From the NCBI GenBank assembly GCA_900471605.1, contig UCEY01000031.1, positions 235,225 through 299,224 of the forward strand: a stretch of 64,000 bases of DNA, read 5' to 3'. A program made the position numbers and the translations under genes. The DNA comes from Hyphomicrobiales bacterium (GTDB lineage Bacteria > Pseudomonadota > Alphaproteobacteria > Rhizobiales > Rhizobiaceae). The notes under the pieces are model-generated. The model worked only from the letters and a program-made list of their open reading frames with translations. It was not told the DNA's origin and did not search any database. Positions 23,221 through 31,644 of the stretch are shown here, in pieces (the stretch's first letter is position 1; every line of letters starts with the position of its first letter).

Positions 23221-25584
23221 ATGAAGGCTGGTTCAAGGTTTTTGAACGCAGTGTCGGCGTTTGCGCTGTCTGCTAGTGTTGTTGCATCGGGCGCAGGTGT
23301 ACTGGTACTTGCTTCCGCACTTTCTGCCGAAGCGGCGGTTATCCGGAGTGTTCAGGTCCGCGGCGCTCAGCGCGCAGGCGAAGAGGCCGTTCGTTCCAAC
23401 CTGACCATCCGCCCGGGTGTCAGCTTCTCCAACAACGACATCGATGAATCGGTCCGGAAGCTCTATTCGACCGGCTATTTCTCGGATGTCAAAATCAGTG
23501 TTTCCGGCAGCACGCTCGTCGTGTCGGTGAGCGAAAACCAGCTCATCAACCAGGTCGTGTTCAACGGCAACCGCAAGATCACCGATGACAAGCTTCAGGC
23601 TGTGGTGCAGACCCAGCCGCTCGGCCCGTACAACCAGGCCCTGATTGATGCGGATATCCAGCGTCTGCGCGAAGCCTATCGCGCGATCGGTCGCAGCGAC
23701 GTTCAGATCACCACGCAGACCGCCGATGTCGGCCAGGGTCGCGTCAACCTCGCTTTCGTCATCAACGAAGGTGACCGCACCAAGATCGCCGACATCAATT
23801 TCAACGGCAACCAGGCTTATGGCGATGGCCGCCTGAAGTCGGTGATCGTCACCAAGGAATCCGGCCCGCTGTCCTTCCTGACCCGCAAGGACGTTTACAG
23901 CGAGGACAAGCTGCGCGCCGACGAGGAAGCGCTGCGCCAGTTCTATTACAACCACGGTTATCCTGACTTCCGCGTCATCTCGTCGGAAGCCGTGCTCGAC
24001 GCCTCGGGCAACAAGTACAACATCACCTTCACGGTCGAGGAAGGCCAGCGTTACGAGTACGGCAACATCTCGGTCGAATCGACGGTTCAGGGCATCAGCA
24101 GCGAGGACCTCCAGGGTCTCGTTCAGACCCGCGCCGGCAACGTCTATGACGCCCGCGAAATCCAGAAGACGATGGAAGCGATCTCCAAGCGCGTCGCTGC
24201 GGCCGGTTATCCGTTCGCCCGCGTCACACCGCGCGGCGACCGCAACATGGGAAGCCACACGGTCGGCGTTTCCTACCTGGTCGACCAGGGCGAGCGTGCC
24301 TATGTCGAGCGCATCGAGATCCGCGGCAACACCCGCACGCGTGACTATGTCATCCGTCGCGAATTCGATTTCAGCGAAGGCGACGCCTTCAACCAGGAAA
24401 TGATCTCGCGCGCCAAGCGCCGCCTGGAAGCGCTCGGTTACTTCACCTCGGTCAACATCTCGACCTCGCAGGGCAGTTCGCCTGACCGCGTCGTCGTCGT
24501 TGTCGACGTGGAAGATCAGCCGACCGGTTCGTTCGGTATCGGCGCCGGTTACTCGGCGGGCGGCGACGGCTTCCTGCTCGAAGCCTCGATCGAAGAGAAA
24601 AACTTCCTCGGCCGCGGCCAGTTCATCCGCGTTGCGGTCGGTGGCGGTCTCGACGAAGCCCGCAGCTACAACCTTTCGTTCACCGAGCCCTATTTCCTCG
24701 GTTACCGTCTGGCGGCCGGTTTCGACCTGTTCAAGAGCAAAACCTCGTCGAACAGCTATTACGACTATGACGAACAGGGTGTCACCCTGCGCGTGACGGC
24801 GCCGATCACCGAAAATCTGGCGACGACGTTCCGTTACACCTACAAGGAAATCAACTACGACAACGACGGCGCCTTCGGTGCCGACGGCGTTCCCGGCACG
24901 GTGGACGACAACCTCTCGTCGCCTTACGTTTCGATGATCGACCAGGGCAAGTTCGTCCAGTCGTCGGTCTCGCAGACGCTGACCTACAACACGCTCGACA
25001 GCCAGACGCTGCCGCGCGAAGGTATCTATGCGTCGATCACGCATGAATATGCAGGTCTCGGTGGCGATTCCGACTTCTACAAGATCTCCGGTCGTGCCCG
25101 TTACTTCCAGCTTCTGTCGACCGAAGCCGATCTGATCGGCTCCATCGCAGTGGGCGCCGGCCATGTGGTGTCCACCGGCGACAACCTGCATGTCTTCGAC
25201 CAGTTCACGGTCGGCGGCCGTCAGATCCGCGGTTTCGAGAACGACGGTATCGGTCCGCGCACCACCGATCATGGCGACGCGCTTGGTGGCACGACCTACT
25301 TTACGGCTTCCGCCGAAATGTCGATGCCGATGCCGGCTGTTCCGGAAGACTTCGGTCTGCGCGCCGCCGTCTTTGCCGATGCCGGTACGCTTTACGGGAA
25401 CGACGTCCCGCTCGGCACCAGCACCGCGCAGGGCACGGGCATGTCCTGGCGTGCTTCGGTCGGCGCGGGTATCATGTGGGCGTCGCCGTTCGGCAACATC
25501 CGCTTTGACTACGCGCATCCGGTCGTCAAGGAAGACTTCGACGAAACCCAGGAATTCCGGTTCAGCATGGCGAACCAGTTCTGA
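23221..25584 (+). CDS. bamA: outer membrane protein assembly factor BamA
   Basis: The essential beta-barrel insertase of the outer membrane. 787 residues: signal peptide to about 38 (LSAEAA), five POTRA domains (about 39-440; the first begins VIRSVQVRGAQRAGEEAV), and a 16-strand barrel to the C-terminal aromatic strand FRFSMANQF. The conserved loop-6 RGF motif is seen as GGRQIRGFEND. Located between rseP and lpxD as in most Proteobacteria, though the skp/ompH gene found there in enterics is absent. 51 bases with a hairpin separate it from lpxD. Confidence 0.97.
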   Translation: MKAGSRFLNAVSAFALSASVVASGAGVLVLASALSAEAAVIRSVQVRGAQRAGEEAVRSNLTIRPGVSFSNNDIDESVRKLYSTGYFSDVKISVSGSTLVVSVSENQLINQVVFNGNRKITDDKLQAVVQTQPLGPYNQALIDADIQRLREAYRAIGRSDVQITTQTADVGQGRVNLAFVINEGDRTKIADINFNGNQAYGDGRLKSVIVTKESGPLSFLTRKDVYSEDKLRADEEALRQFYYNHGYPDFRVISSEAVLDASGNKYNITFTVEEGQRYEYGNISVESTVQGISSEDLQGLVQTRAGNVYDAREIQKTMEAISKRVAAAGYPFARVTPRGDRNMGSHTVGVSYLVDQGERAYVERIEIRGNTRTRDYVIRREFDFSEGDAFNQEMISRAKRRLEALGYFTSVNISTSQGSSPDRVVVVVDVEDQPTGSFGIGAGYSAGGDGFLLEASIEEKNFLGRGQFIRVAVGGGLDEARSYNLSFTEPYFLGYRLAAGFDLFKSKTSSNSYYDYDEQGVTLRVTAPITENLATTFRYTYKEINYDNDGAFGADGVPGTVDDNLSSPYVSMIDQGKFVQSSVSQTLTYNTLDSQTLPREGIYASITHEYAGLGGDSDFYKISGRARYFQLLSTEADLIGSIAVGAGHVVSTGDNLHVFDQFTVGGRQIRGFENDGIGPRTTDHGDALGGTTYFTASAEMSMPMPAVPEDFGLRAAVFADAGTLYGNDVPLGTSTAQGTGMSWRASVGAGIMWASPFGNIRFDYAHPVVKEDFDETQEFRFSMANQF

Positions 25585-25589
25585 TCATC

Positions 25590-25611
25590 TCCGCTCGCGA
25601 TTGCGGGCGGA
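25590..25611 (+). terminator. hairpin between bamA and lpxD
   Basis: A 9-bp stem TCCGCTCGC / GCGGGCGGA (one T-G pair) with loop GATT, directly after the bamA stop and without a T-tract. Likely a partial attenuator or mRNA-stabilising stem. Confidence 0.4.
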
Positions 25612-25635
25612 AATCTGTTCTGGAGCTTTGGCTTT

Positions 25636-26703
25636 ATGGACCACAACGAATTCTTTCCGCCCCATGATGGCGTGAGCCTGCGCGAGTTGGCCGCCCTTCT
25701 TGGGGCCGAACTGCTTGATGGCAGCGCCGGCGATCGGTTGATCCGTTCCGTTGCGCCCGTCGCGCGGGCCGGCGAAGGCGAGATCTGCTATATCCTGTCC
25801 CGGAAAAGCCGTCACGAACTCGAAAGCTGCAAGGCTTCCGCGATCATCTGCGACGCCGCGATCCGTTCGATCATTCCGGCCCATATTCCGGTTCTCTTGA
25901 CCAGGGCGCCGCACGCGGCCTTTGCGCAGGCGGGCGCCATCCTCCATCCGATCGCGATGCGGCCTTCGCCGGTCACCTCGGCCGCGCCGGGCATCTCGCC
26001 GGCCGCCTTCGTGGATCCGACGGCCAAGCTCGAACCCGGCGTCGAGATCGAACCCATGGCCGTGATCGGTGCGCGGGCGGAAATCGGCACCGGCACCCGC
26101 ATCGGGGCCGGCAGCGTCATCGGTGCCGACGTCAAGATCGGCCGCGACTGTACGATCGCCGCCGGCGCGAGCGTGGTTGCGGCCCTCATCGGCAATGGCG
26201 TGATCATCCATAACGGCGTCCGCATCGGCCAGGATGGTTTCGGTTTTGCGCCGGGCCCGAGGGGCATGCTGAAGATCGTCCAGATCGGCCGCGTCATCAT
26301 CCAGGACAATGTCGAGATCGGCGCCAACACGACGGTCGACCGCGGCGCCATGGACGATACGGTCATCGGCGAAGGCACGAAGATCGACAATCAGGTTCAG
26401 ATCGCCCATAACGTGCGCATCGGTCGTCATTGCGGCATCGCGAGCGGCGCCGGTATTGCCGGGTCGACCCGGATCGGCGACGGCGTCTTGATCGGCGGCG
26501 CATCCGGTATTAATGGACACATCTCGATTGGCGACGGCGTCCAGATCGCGGCGATGAGCGGCGTTGTGGCGGATATCCCGGCCGGCGCGCGTTATGGCGG
26601 CATACCCGCCCGCCCGATGCCGGATTTCCTCCGCGATATCGCGGAAATCATGATGCGTTCGGATGAGCGGGCGAAACGCAGAGGAGAGAAGAAGAATGAC
26701 TGA
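25636..26703 (+). CDS. lpxD: UDP-3-O-acylglucosamine N-acyltransferase
   Basis: Third acylation step of lipid A synthesis. 355 residues: N-terminal uridine-binding domain (to about 110) and a long left-handed beta-helix of hexapeptide repeats (about 110-320), with the catalytic histidine region QIAHNVRIGRHCGIASGAGI and NGVRIGQDGFGFAPG. Residues after 335 form the C-terminal helix that binds acyl-ACP. Overlaps fabZ by eight bases, so the lipid A and fatty acid genes are translationally coupled. Confidence 0.96.
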   Translation: MDHNEFFPPHDGVSLRELAALLGAELLDGSAGDRLIRSVAPVARAGEGEICYILSRKSRHELESCKASAIICDAAIRSIIPAHIPVLLTRAPHAAFAQAGAILHPIAMRPSPVTSAAPGISPAAFVDPTAKLEPGVEIEPMAVIGARAEIGTGTRIGAGSVIGADVKIGRDCTIAAGASVVAALIGNGVIIHNGVRIGQDGFGFAPGPRGMLKIVQIGRVIIQDNVEIGANTTVDRGAMDDTVIGEGTKIDNQVQIAHNVRIGRHCGIASGAGIAGSTRIGDGVLIGGASGINGHISIGDGVQIAAMSGVVADIPAGARYGGIPARPMPDFLRDIAEIMMRSDERAKRRGEKKND

Positions 26704-27163
26704 TGAGACCAAGCCGGTGCTCGGCGCGGCCGATATTCAGGAAATCATGAAGCTGCTGCCGCACCGCTATCCTTTTCTTCTGGTCGACAAGATCGTCGAG
26801 ATCGATGGCGACAATTCCGCGGTCGGCATCAAGAACGTCACCGCCAACGAGCCGCATTTCACCGGGCATTTCCCGGAGCAGCCGATCATGCCGGGCGTGC
26901 TTCTGGTCGAGGGCATGGCTCAGACCGCCGGTGCCATCTGTGCCCGCAAGGAAGGCGAGGGCGGCAATCTCGTCTACTTCATGACCATCGACAATGCCCG
27001 CTTCCGTAAACCGGTCGTGCCGGGCGATCGGGTCGAATTCCACGTCACCAAGCAGAAGCAGCGCGGCAATATCTGGAAATTCCATTGTGACGCGAAGGTG
27101 GAGGGCGTACTTGTTGCCGAAGCCGATATCGGCGCGATGATCCGGCGCAAGGACGAAGAATGA
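26696..27163 (+). CDS. fabZ: 3-hydroxyacyl-ACP dehydratase FabZ
   Basis: Dehydrates 3-hydroxyacyl-ACP in fatty acid elongation, competing with LpxA/LpxD for hydroxyacyl substrates. 155 residues in a hot-dog fold; LLPHRYPFLLVDK (about 18-30), the catalytic His in HFTGHFPEQPIMPG (about 56-69) and Glu in LLVEGMAQ are present. The ATG at 26696 is preceded by GAGGAGAGAAGA; in-frame codons upstream are inside lpxD. Its stop overlaps the lpxA ATG by four bases. Confidence 0.97.
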   Translation: MTDETKPVLGAADIQEIMKLLPHRYPFLLVDKIVEIDGDNSAVGIKNVTANEPHFTGHFPEQPIMPGVLLVEGMAQTAGAICARKEGEGGNLVYFMTIDNARFRKPVVPGDRVEFHVTKQKQRGNIWKFHCDAKVEGVLVAEADIGAMIRRKDEE

Positions 27164-27975
27164 GCAGCATCGCAGCCAGCGCGCGCATCCATCCGTTAGC
27201 TTTGGTCGAAGACGGCGCCGTCATCGGCGAAAACGTCGTCGTCGGTCCGTTCTCGCATGTCGGTCCGCGCGTTGTGCTGAAGGATGGCGTCGAGTTGCTG
27301 TCGCATGCCGTCGTGTCCGGCCGCACCGAGATCGGCCGCAATTGCCGGATTTTCCCGATGGCCGTGATCGGCGGCGTTTCCCAGAGCCTCCACGAGGCCG
27401 GCGAGGATTCGACGCTGACGGTCGGCGACAATTGCACGATGCGCGAAGGCGTGACGATGAACTGCGGCACGGTAGGCGGCGGCGGCAAGACGGTCGTCGG
27501 CAACAATTGCCTGTTCCTCGCCAATTCCCATGTCGCGCATGACTGTCAGCTCGGCAGCGACATCATCATGTCGAACAATGTCATGCTGGCCGGCCATGTT
27601 CATGTGGCGGACCGGGCGATCCTCGGCGGCGGCTGCGCCGTGCATCAGTTCACCCGCATAGGCCGGCAGGCTTTTATCGGCGGGCTTTCGGCCGTCAATT
27701 ACGACGTCATTCCTTATGGCATGCTGAACGGCAATCCCGGCGTCCTTGGCGGCCTGAACGTCGTCGGCATGACCCGAGCCGGGATCGAACGGGCGACCAT
27801 CCACACGGTGCGCCGCGCCTTCAAGCAGATCTTCGAGGGCGAGGGCAATGTTCGCGCCAACGCCGCGGCCATCCGCAACGACTACGCCGATTGCAAGGAA
27901 GCGATGGAGATCCTGGATTTCATCGCCGCCGACAGCGATCGCGCCATTTCCTCGACCTTCCGCGGCAAAGGCTGA
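27160..27975 (+). CDS. lpxA: acyl-ACP--UDP-N-acetylglucosamine O-acyltransferase
   Basis: First committed step of lipid A synthesis. 271 residues: hexapeptide beta-helix (about 1-190) and a helical C-terminal domain with the catalytic histidine region NSHVAHDCQLGSDIIMSNNV (about 122-141), and GLNVVGMTRAGIER followed by the helices that bind ACP. ATGA overlap with fabZ. lpxI starts 6 bases after its stop. Confidence 0.97.
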   Translation: MSSIAASARIHPLALVEDGAVIGENVVVGPFSHVGPRVVLKDGVELLSHAVVSGRTEIGRNCRIFPMAVIGGVSQSLHEAGEDSTLTVGDNCTMREGVTMNCGTVGGGGKTVVGNNCLFLANSHVAHDCQLGSDIIMSNNVMLAGHVHVADRAILGGGCAVHQFTRIGRQAFIGGLSAVNYDVIPYGMLNGNPGVLGGLNVVGMTRAGIERATIHTVRRAFKQIFEGEGNVRANAAAIRNDYADCKEAMEILDFIAADSDRAISSTFRGKG

Positions 27976-27981
27976 TCCCGC

Positions 27982-28863
27982 ATGGCCGGCCTCCCGAGCC
28001 TTGCGCCGAAGGGCCGGCTGGCAATCATCGCCGGGAAGGGGTTTTTACCCCTCTATGTGGCGAAGGCTGCGCAGCAGGCCGGTGAAACGCCGCTGATCGT
28101 CGCGCTCGCCAATGAATCCGACCACAGTTTCGATGGTTTCGAAGCGGTTTCCGTCGGCGTCGGCGATTTGTCGGCGATCGAGCGCCTGTTTCGCGACAAG
28201 GGCATAACCCGCGTCATCCTCTCGGGCGGCGTGGCGCGCAGGCCCGACTGGCGCGACATCCATCCCACCTTCCGCACCATCCTGAAAGTCCCGTCGGTGG
28301 TCCGCACGCTGCTGTCCGGCGGTGACGACTCGGTGCTGCAGATGGTCATCAAGCTTATCGAGGCAATGGGCTGCCAGGTGCTGGGCGCCCACGAGATCGT
28401 CCCCGGCCTGCTCGCGAAGGTGGGGCCGCTCGGCGCCCACGCGCCCTCGGACGACGACCGCCGCGATATCGGCCGGGCCTCGGAAGCCGCCAAACGCCTC
28501 GGCGAACTGGATATCGGCCAGGGCGCGGTCTGCGTCGGCGGACGTGTCGTGGCGCTGGAAGGCGTCGAGGGCACCGATCGGATGCTGGAACGGGTGGCTG
28601 CCCTGCGCGCCGAGGGCCGCATTTCGGCCCGCCGCAAGGGCGTGCTCGTCAAGCTCTGCAAACCGCAGCAGGACATGCGCGCCGACCTGCCGACGATCGG
28701 CCCGTCCACTGTCGAGAACGCCGTCAGGGCCGGGCTCGCCGGCATCGCGGTCGAGGCTGGACGGGCGCTCGTGCTGGAAGAAGCGAAGATGATTGCCGCC
28801 GCCGACGCCGCCGGGCTTTTCGTCTGCGGCATCGATACCGGTCTGCCGCAAGGAGGATTGTGA
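27982..28863 (+). CDS. lpxI: UDP-2,3-diacylglucosamine diphosphatase LpxI
   Basis: Hydrolyses UDP-2,3-diacylglucosamine to lipid X. This is the alphaproteobacterial LpxI (DUF1009) enzyme, unrelated in sequence to LpxH. 293 residues, with LAIIAGKGFLPLYVA near the N-terminus, SGGVARRPDWRDIHP (about 75-89), GGDDSVLQMV, and the C-terminal KPQQDMRADLPTIGPSTVEN. Sits between lpxA and lpxB, completing the path to lipid A disaccharide; overlaps the lpxB ATG by one base. Confidence 0.95.
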   Translation: MAGLPSLAPKGRLAIIAGKGFLPLYVAKAAQQAGETPLIVALANESDHSFDGFEAVSVGVGDLSAIERLFRDKGITRVILSGGVARRPDWRDIHPTFRTILKVPSVVRTLLSGGDDSVLQMVIKLIEAMGCQVLGAHEIVPGLLAKVGPLGAHAPSDDDRRDIGRASEAAKRLGELDIGQGAVCVGGRVVALEGVEGTDRMLERVAALRAEGRISARRKGVLVKLCKPQQDMRADLPTIGPSTVENAVRAGLAGIAVEAGRALVLEEAKMIAAADAAGLFVCGIDTGLPQGGL

Positions 28864-30041
28864 TGGTCAGGACCCTGAGGGTCGGCGTCATCGCCGGCGA
28901 AGTCTCCGGCGATCTTCTCGGCGGCGATCTGATCGCGGCCCTGAAGGCGGCCTATGACGGCCCCGTCGAGCTCGTCGGCGTCGGCGGCGATGCCCTGGAG
29001 GCGCAGGGCCTCACCTCGCTCTTTGATTTTTCCGAACTCTCGATCATGGGGCTGACCCAGGTGATCGCCCGCCTGCCAAACCTGATCAGGCGGATCAACC
29101 AGACGGCGGCCGCCATTACCGCGGCAAAACCGGATGTGCTGATCATCATCGACAGCCCCGATTTCACCCATCGCGTCGCGAAAAAAGTGCGTACCGCTTT
29201 GCCGGGCCTGCCGGTCGTCAATTACGTCTGCCCCAGCGTCTGGGCGTGGAAGGAATATCGCGCCAAGGCGATGCTTCCCTATGTCGATCACGTTCTGGCC
29301 GTGCTGCCTTTCGAGCCGGCGGCGATGAAGCGTCTCGGCGGGCCGGAAACCACCTTCGTCGGCCACCGGCTGACCGCCGATCCGTCGCTCCTCAAGGTCC
29401 GCGGCATCCGGGCCGGGCGTCCGGTGAAGGGGCAGGGTGAGGAAAAGACGATCATGCTTCTGCCGGGTTCGCGTTCGGCCGAGATCAAGGCGCTGCTGCC
29501 GGTCTTCGGGGACGCCGCCCGCGAGTTCGTCGCCCGCAACGGCCCGGCCCGTTTCCTGCTGCCCACGGTCCCCCGCCGGGAGAAGCTGGTGCGCGAGATC
29601 GCCGCCGGTTTCGAGGTGAAGCTCGAGATCACCGCCGATACGGATGGCAAATGGGCGGCATTCGCCGAGGCGGATGCGGCACTTGCGGCGTCCGGAACGG
29701 TCATCCTCGAACTCGGCCTTGCCGGAATTCCGGTGGTCTCGGCCTACAAGACCGACTGGCTGATCACCATGCTCGCGAAACGCATCAAGACCTGGTCCGG
29801 CGCGCTGCCGAACCTGATCGCCGATTACGCGGTGGTGCCCGAATATGTGAACGATGTGGTGCGCCCGGCAAGCCTCTGCCGCTGGGCGGAGCGGCTGTCA
29901 TCCGACACGCTGCAGCGCCGCGCCATGATCGAAGGTTTCGATCTCACCTGGGAGCGGCTGCAGGTGCCCGTGCCGCCCGGCGAGGCGGCCGCCGGCATCG
30001 TTCTTGAGGTTCTGGACAATAAAAAACCCGGTCATTTCTGA
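28863..30041 (+). CDS. lpxB: lipid A disaccharide synthase
   Basis: Joins lipid X to UDP-2,3-diacylglucosamine. 392 residues of a GT-B glycosyltransferase: GEVSGDLLGGDLIAALKA (about 13-30), IDSPDFTHRVAKKVR, NYVCPSVWAWKEYRAK (about 121-136), and the C-terminal LPGSRSAEIKALLP followed by ASGTVILELGLAGIPVV. ATG at 28863 overlaps the lpxI stop. Last gene of the long envelope operon; its stop codon lies inside the terminator stem shared with gltA. Confidence 0.97.
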   Translation: MVRTLRVGVIAGEVSGDLLGGDLIAALKAAYDGPVELVGVGGDALEAQGLTSLFDFSELSIMGLTQVIARLPNLIRRINQTAAAITAAKPDVLIIIDSPDFTHRVAKKVRTALPGLPVVNYVCPSVWAWKEYRAKAMLPYVDHVLAVLPFEPAAMKRLGGPETTFVGHRLTADPSLLKVRGIRAGRPVKGQGEEKTIMLLPGSRSAEIKALLPVFGDAAREFVARNGPARFLLPTVPRREKLVREIAAGFEVKLEITADTDGKWAAFAEADAALAASGTVILELGLAGIPVVSAYKTDWLITMLAKRIKTWSGALPNLIADYAVVPEYVNDVVRPASLCRWAERLSSDTLQRRAMIEGFDLTWERLQVPVPPGEAAAGIVLEVLDNKKPGHF

Positions 30042-30051
30042 CCGGGTTTTT
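30022..30051. terminator. bidirectional terminator between lpxB and gltA
   Basis: A 13-bp perfect stem AAAAACCCGGTCA / TGACCGGGTTTTT with loop TTTC. The A-run on one side and T-run on the other make it usable from both directions; the lpxB stop TGA is its first three right-arm bases. Confidence 0.95.
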
Positions 30052-30067
30052 GTTTGGCTTTATCCGA

Positions 30068-31357
30068 TCAACGCTTGGAAACCGGAACGTAGTCACGCTG
30101 CGCTTCGCCGGTATAGAGCTGGCGCGGGCGGCCGATGCGCTGCTGCGGATCTTCGATCATTTCGGCCCACTGGGCGATCCAGCCGACGGTGCGGGCGAGG
30201 GCGAAGAGCACGGTGAACATGGTGGTGGGGAAGCCCATCGCCTTCAGCGTGATGCCCGAATAGAAATCGATGTTCGGGTAGAGCTTCTTCTCGATGAAGT
30301 ACTCGTCGGTGAGCGCGATACGCTCCAGTTCCATCGCGACCTGCAGGAGCGGGTCGTCCTTGTGGCCAAGTTCGCCGAGAACTTCATGCGTGGTCTTCTG
30401 CATGATCTTGGCGCGCGGATCGTAGTTCTTGTAGACCCGGTGACCGAAGCCCATCAGACGGAACGGATCGTTCTTGTCCTTGGCGCGCGCGATATATTCC
30501 GGGATCTTGTCGACCGTGCCGATTTCCATCAGCATGTTGAGCGCCGCTTCGTTGGCGCCGCCGTGAGCCGGGCCCCAGAGGCAGGCAATGCCGGCAGCGA
30601 TGCAGGCGAACGGGTTGGCGCCCGAGGAACCGGCGAGGCGGACCGTCGAGGTCGATGCGTTCTGCTCATGATCGGCATGCAGGATGAAGATGCGGTCCAT
30701 GGCGCGTGCGAGCACCGGGTTGACCACGTATTCCTCGCAAGGAACGGCAAAGCACATGCGCAGGAAGTTGGACGCATAGTCCAGGTTGTTCTGCGGATAA
30801 ACGAAGGGCTGGCCGATATGGTACTTGTAGGCCATCGCGGCAAGCGTCGGCATCTTGGCGATCATGCGCAGCGAAGCGACCATGCGCTGGTGCGGATCGG
30901 TGATGTCGGTCGAGTCGTGATAGAAGGCAGACAGCGCGCCGACGCAGCCGCACATGACGGCCATCGGATGGGCGTCGCGGCGAAAGCCGGTGAAGAAGCG
31001 GCTCATCTGCTCATGCACCATCGTGTGATGGGTCACGCGATAGTCGAAGTCCTTCTTCTGGGCAGCGGTCGGCAGTTCCCCGTAGAGAAGCAGGTAGCAG
31101 GTCTCCAAGAAGTCGCCATGCTCGGCGAGCTGTTCGATCGGATAGCCGCGATGCAGCAGGATGCCCGCGTCACCGTCGATATAGGTGATCTTGGATTCGC
31201 AAGACGCCGTCGAGGTGAAGCCGGGGTCGTAGGTGAAGGTGCCGGTGTGCTTGTAGAGAGCGCCGATATCGACCACGTCAGGACCGATAGTGCCGGACTT
31301 GACCGGCAGGTCGACTTTCTTGTCACCGATTACCAGATTTGCGCTTGTATCCGTCAT
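30068..31357 (-). CDS. gltA: citrate synthase
   Basis: Condenses oxaloacetate and acetyl-CoA at the entry to the TCA cycle. 429 residues, the length of the NADH-sensitive, hexameric type II enzymes. HADHEQNASTSTVRLAGSSG (active-site histidine), GPAHGGANEAAL and GFGHRVYKNYDPRAKIM are all present. The ATG at 31357 is chosen because GGAGG lies seven bases before it; the frame extends a few codons further. Transcribed alone, leftward, ending at the terminator shared with lpxB. Confidence 0.97.
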   Translation of the reverse strand: MTDTSANLVIGDKKVDLPVKSGTIGPDVVDIGALYKHTGTFTYDPGFTSTASCESKITYIDGDAGILLHRGYPIEQLAEHGDFLETCYLLLYGELPTAAQKKDFDYRVTHHTMVHEQMSRFFTGFRRDAHPMAVMCGCVGALSAFYHDSTDITDPHQRMVASLRMIAKMPTLAAMAYKYHIGQPFVYPQNNLDYASNFLRMCFAVPCEEYVVNPVLARAMDRIFILHADHEQNASTSTVRLAGSSGANPFACIAAGIACLWGPAHGGANEAALNMLMEIGTVDKIPEYIARAKDKNDPFRLMGFGHRVYKNYDPRAKIMQKTTHEVLGELGHKDDPLLQVAMELERIALTDEYFIEKKLYPNIDFYSGITLKAMGFPTTMFTVLFALARTVGWIAQWAEMIEDPQQRIGRPRQLYTGEAQRDYVPVSKR

Positions 31358-31426
31358 GCTGATCCTCCAACCTTTTGGCGGCATGGCGCCCTAAAAGCGC
31401 CACAAGAATTAAGCGTCCACCGTTTA

Positions 31427-31454
31427 GCTATATGATCCGAAAGCTGATGCCAAG
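31427..31454 (-). promoter_or_regulatory. candidate gltA promoter
   Basis: On the minus strand CTTGGC (31454-31449) and TATAGC (31432-31427) are separated by 16 bases, close to the rhizobial housekeeping consensus CTTGAC / CTATAT, about 70 bases before the gltA start. Confidence 0.4.
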
Positions 31455-31644
31455 CTGTCGTGACGGCATTTTGTGCAGCGCGAAAAATTATTGGGCAACG
31501 GCTTTTGCTTGGATGTCCAACTTTCTGGTGCAGGCCTTGTTCGACCTGTGAAATTCCCGATGTTTAACCGCCAGTTGACGGCGGCGGAGGAAACGCGCAG
31601 GTTGCATTGCCGCGTGTTTGGCGGGTGGGCGGACAGAGCGTTTC

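Noticed and set aside
23233..25518. Long minus-strand frame opposite bamA
   Set aside because: Antisense to a complete and recognisable bamA; no ribosome site or family match.
30050..31435. Plus-strand frame covering gltA
   Set aside because: Antisense to citrate synthase and begins inside the bidirectional terminator.
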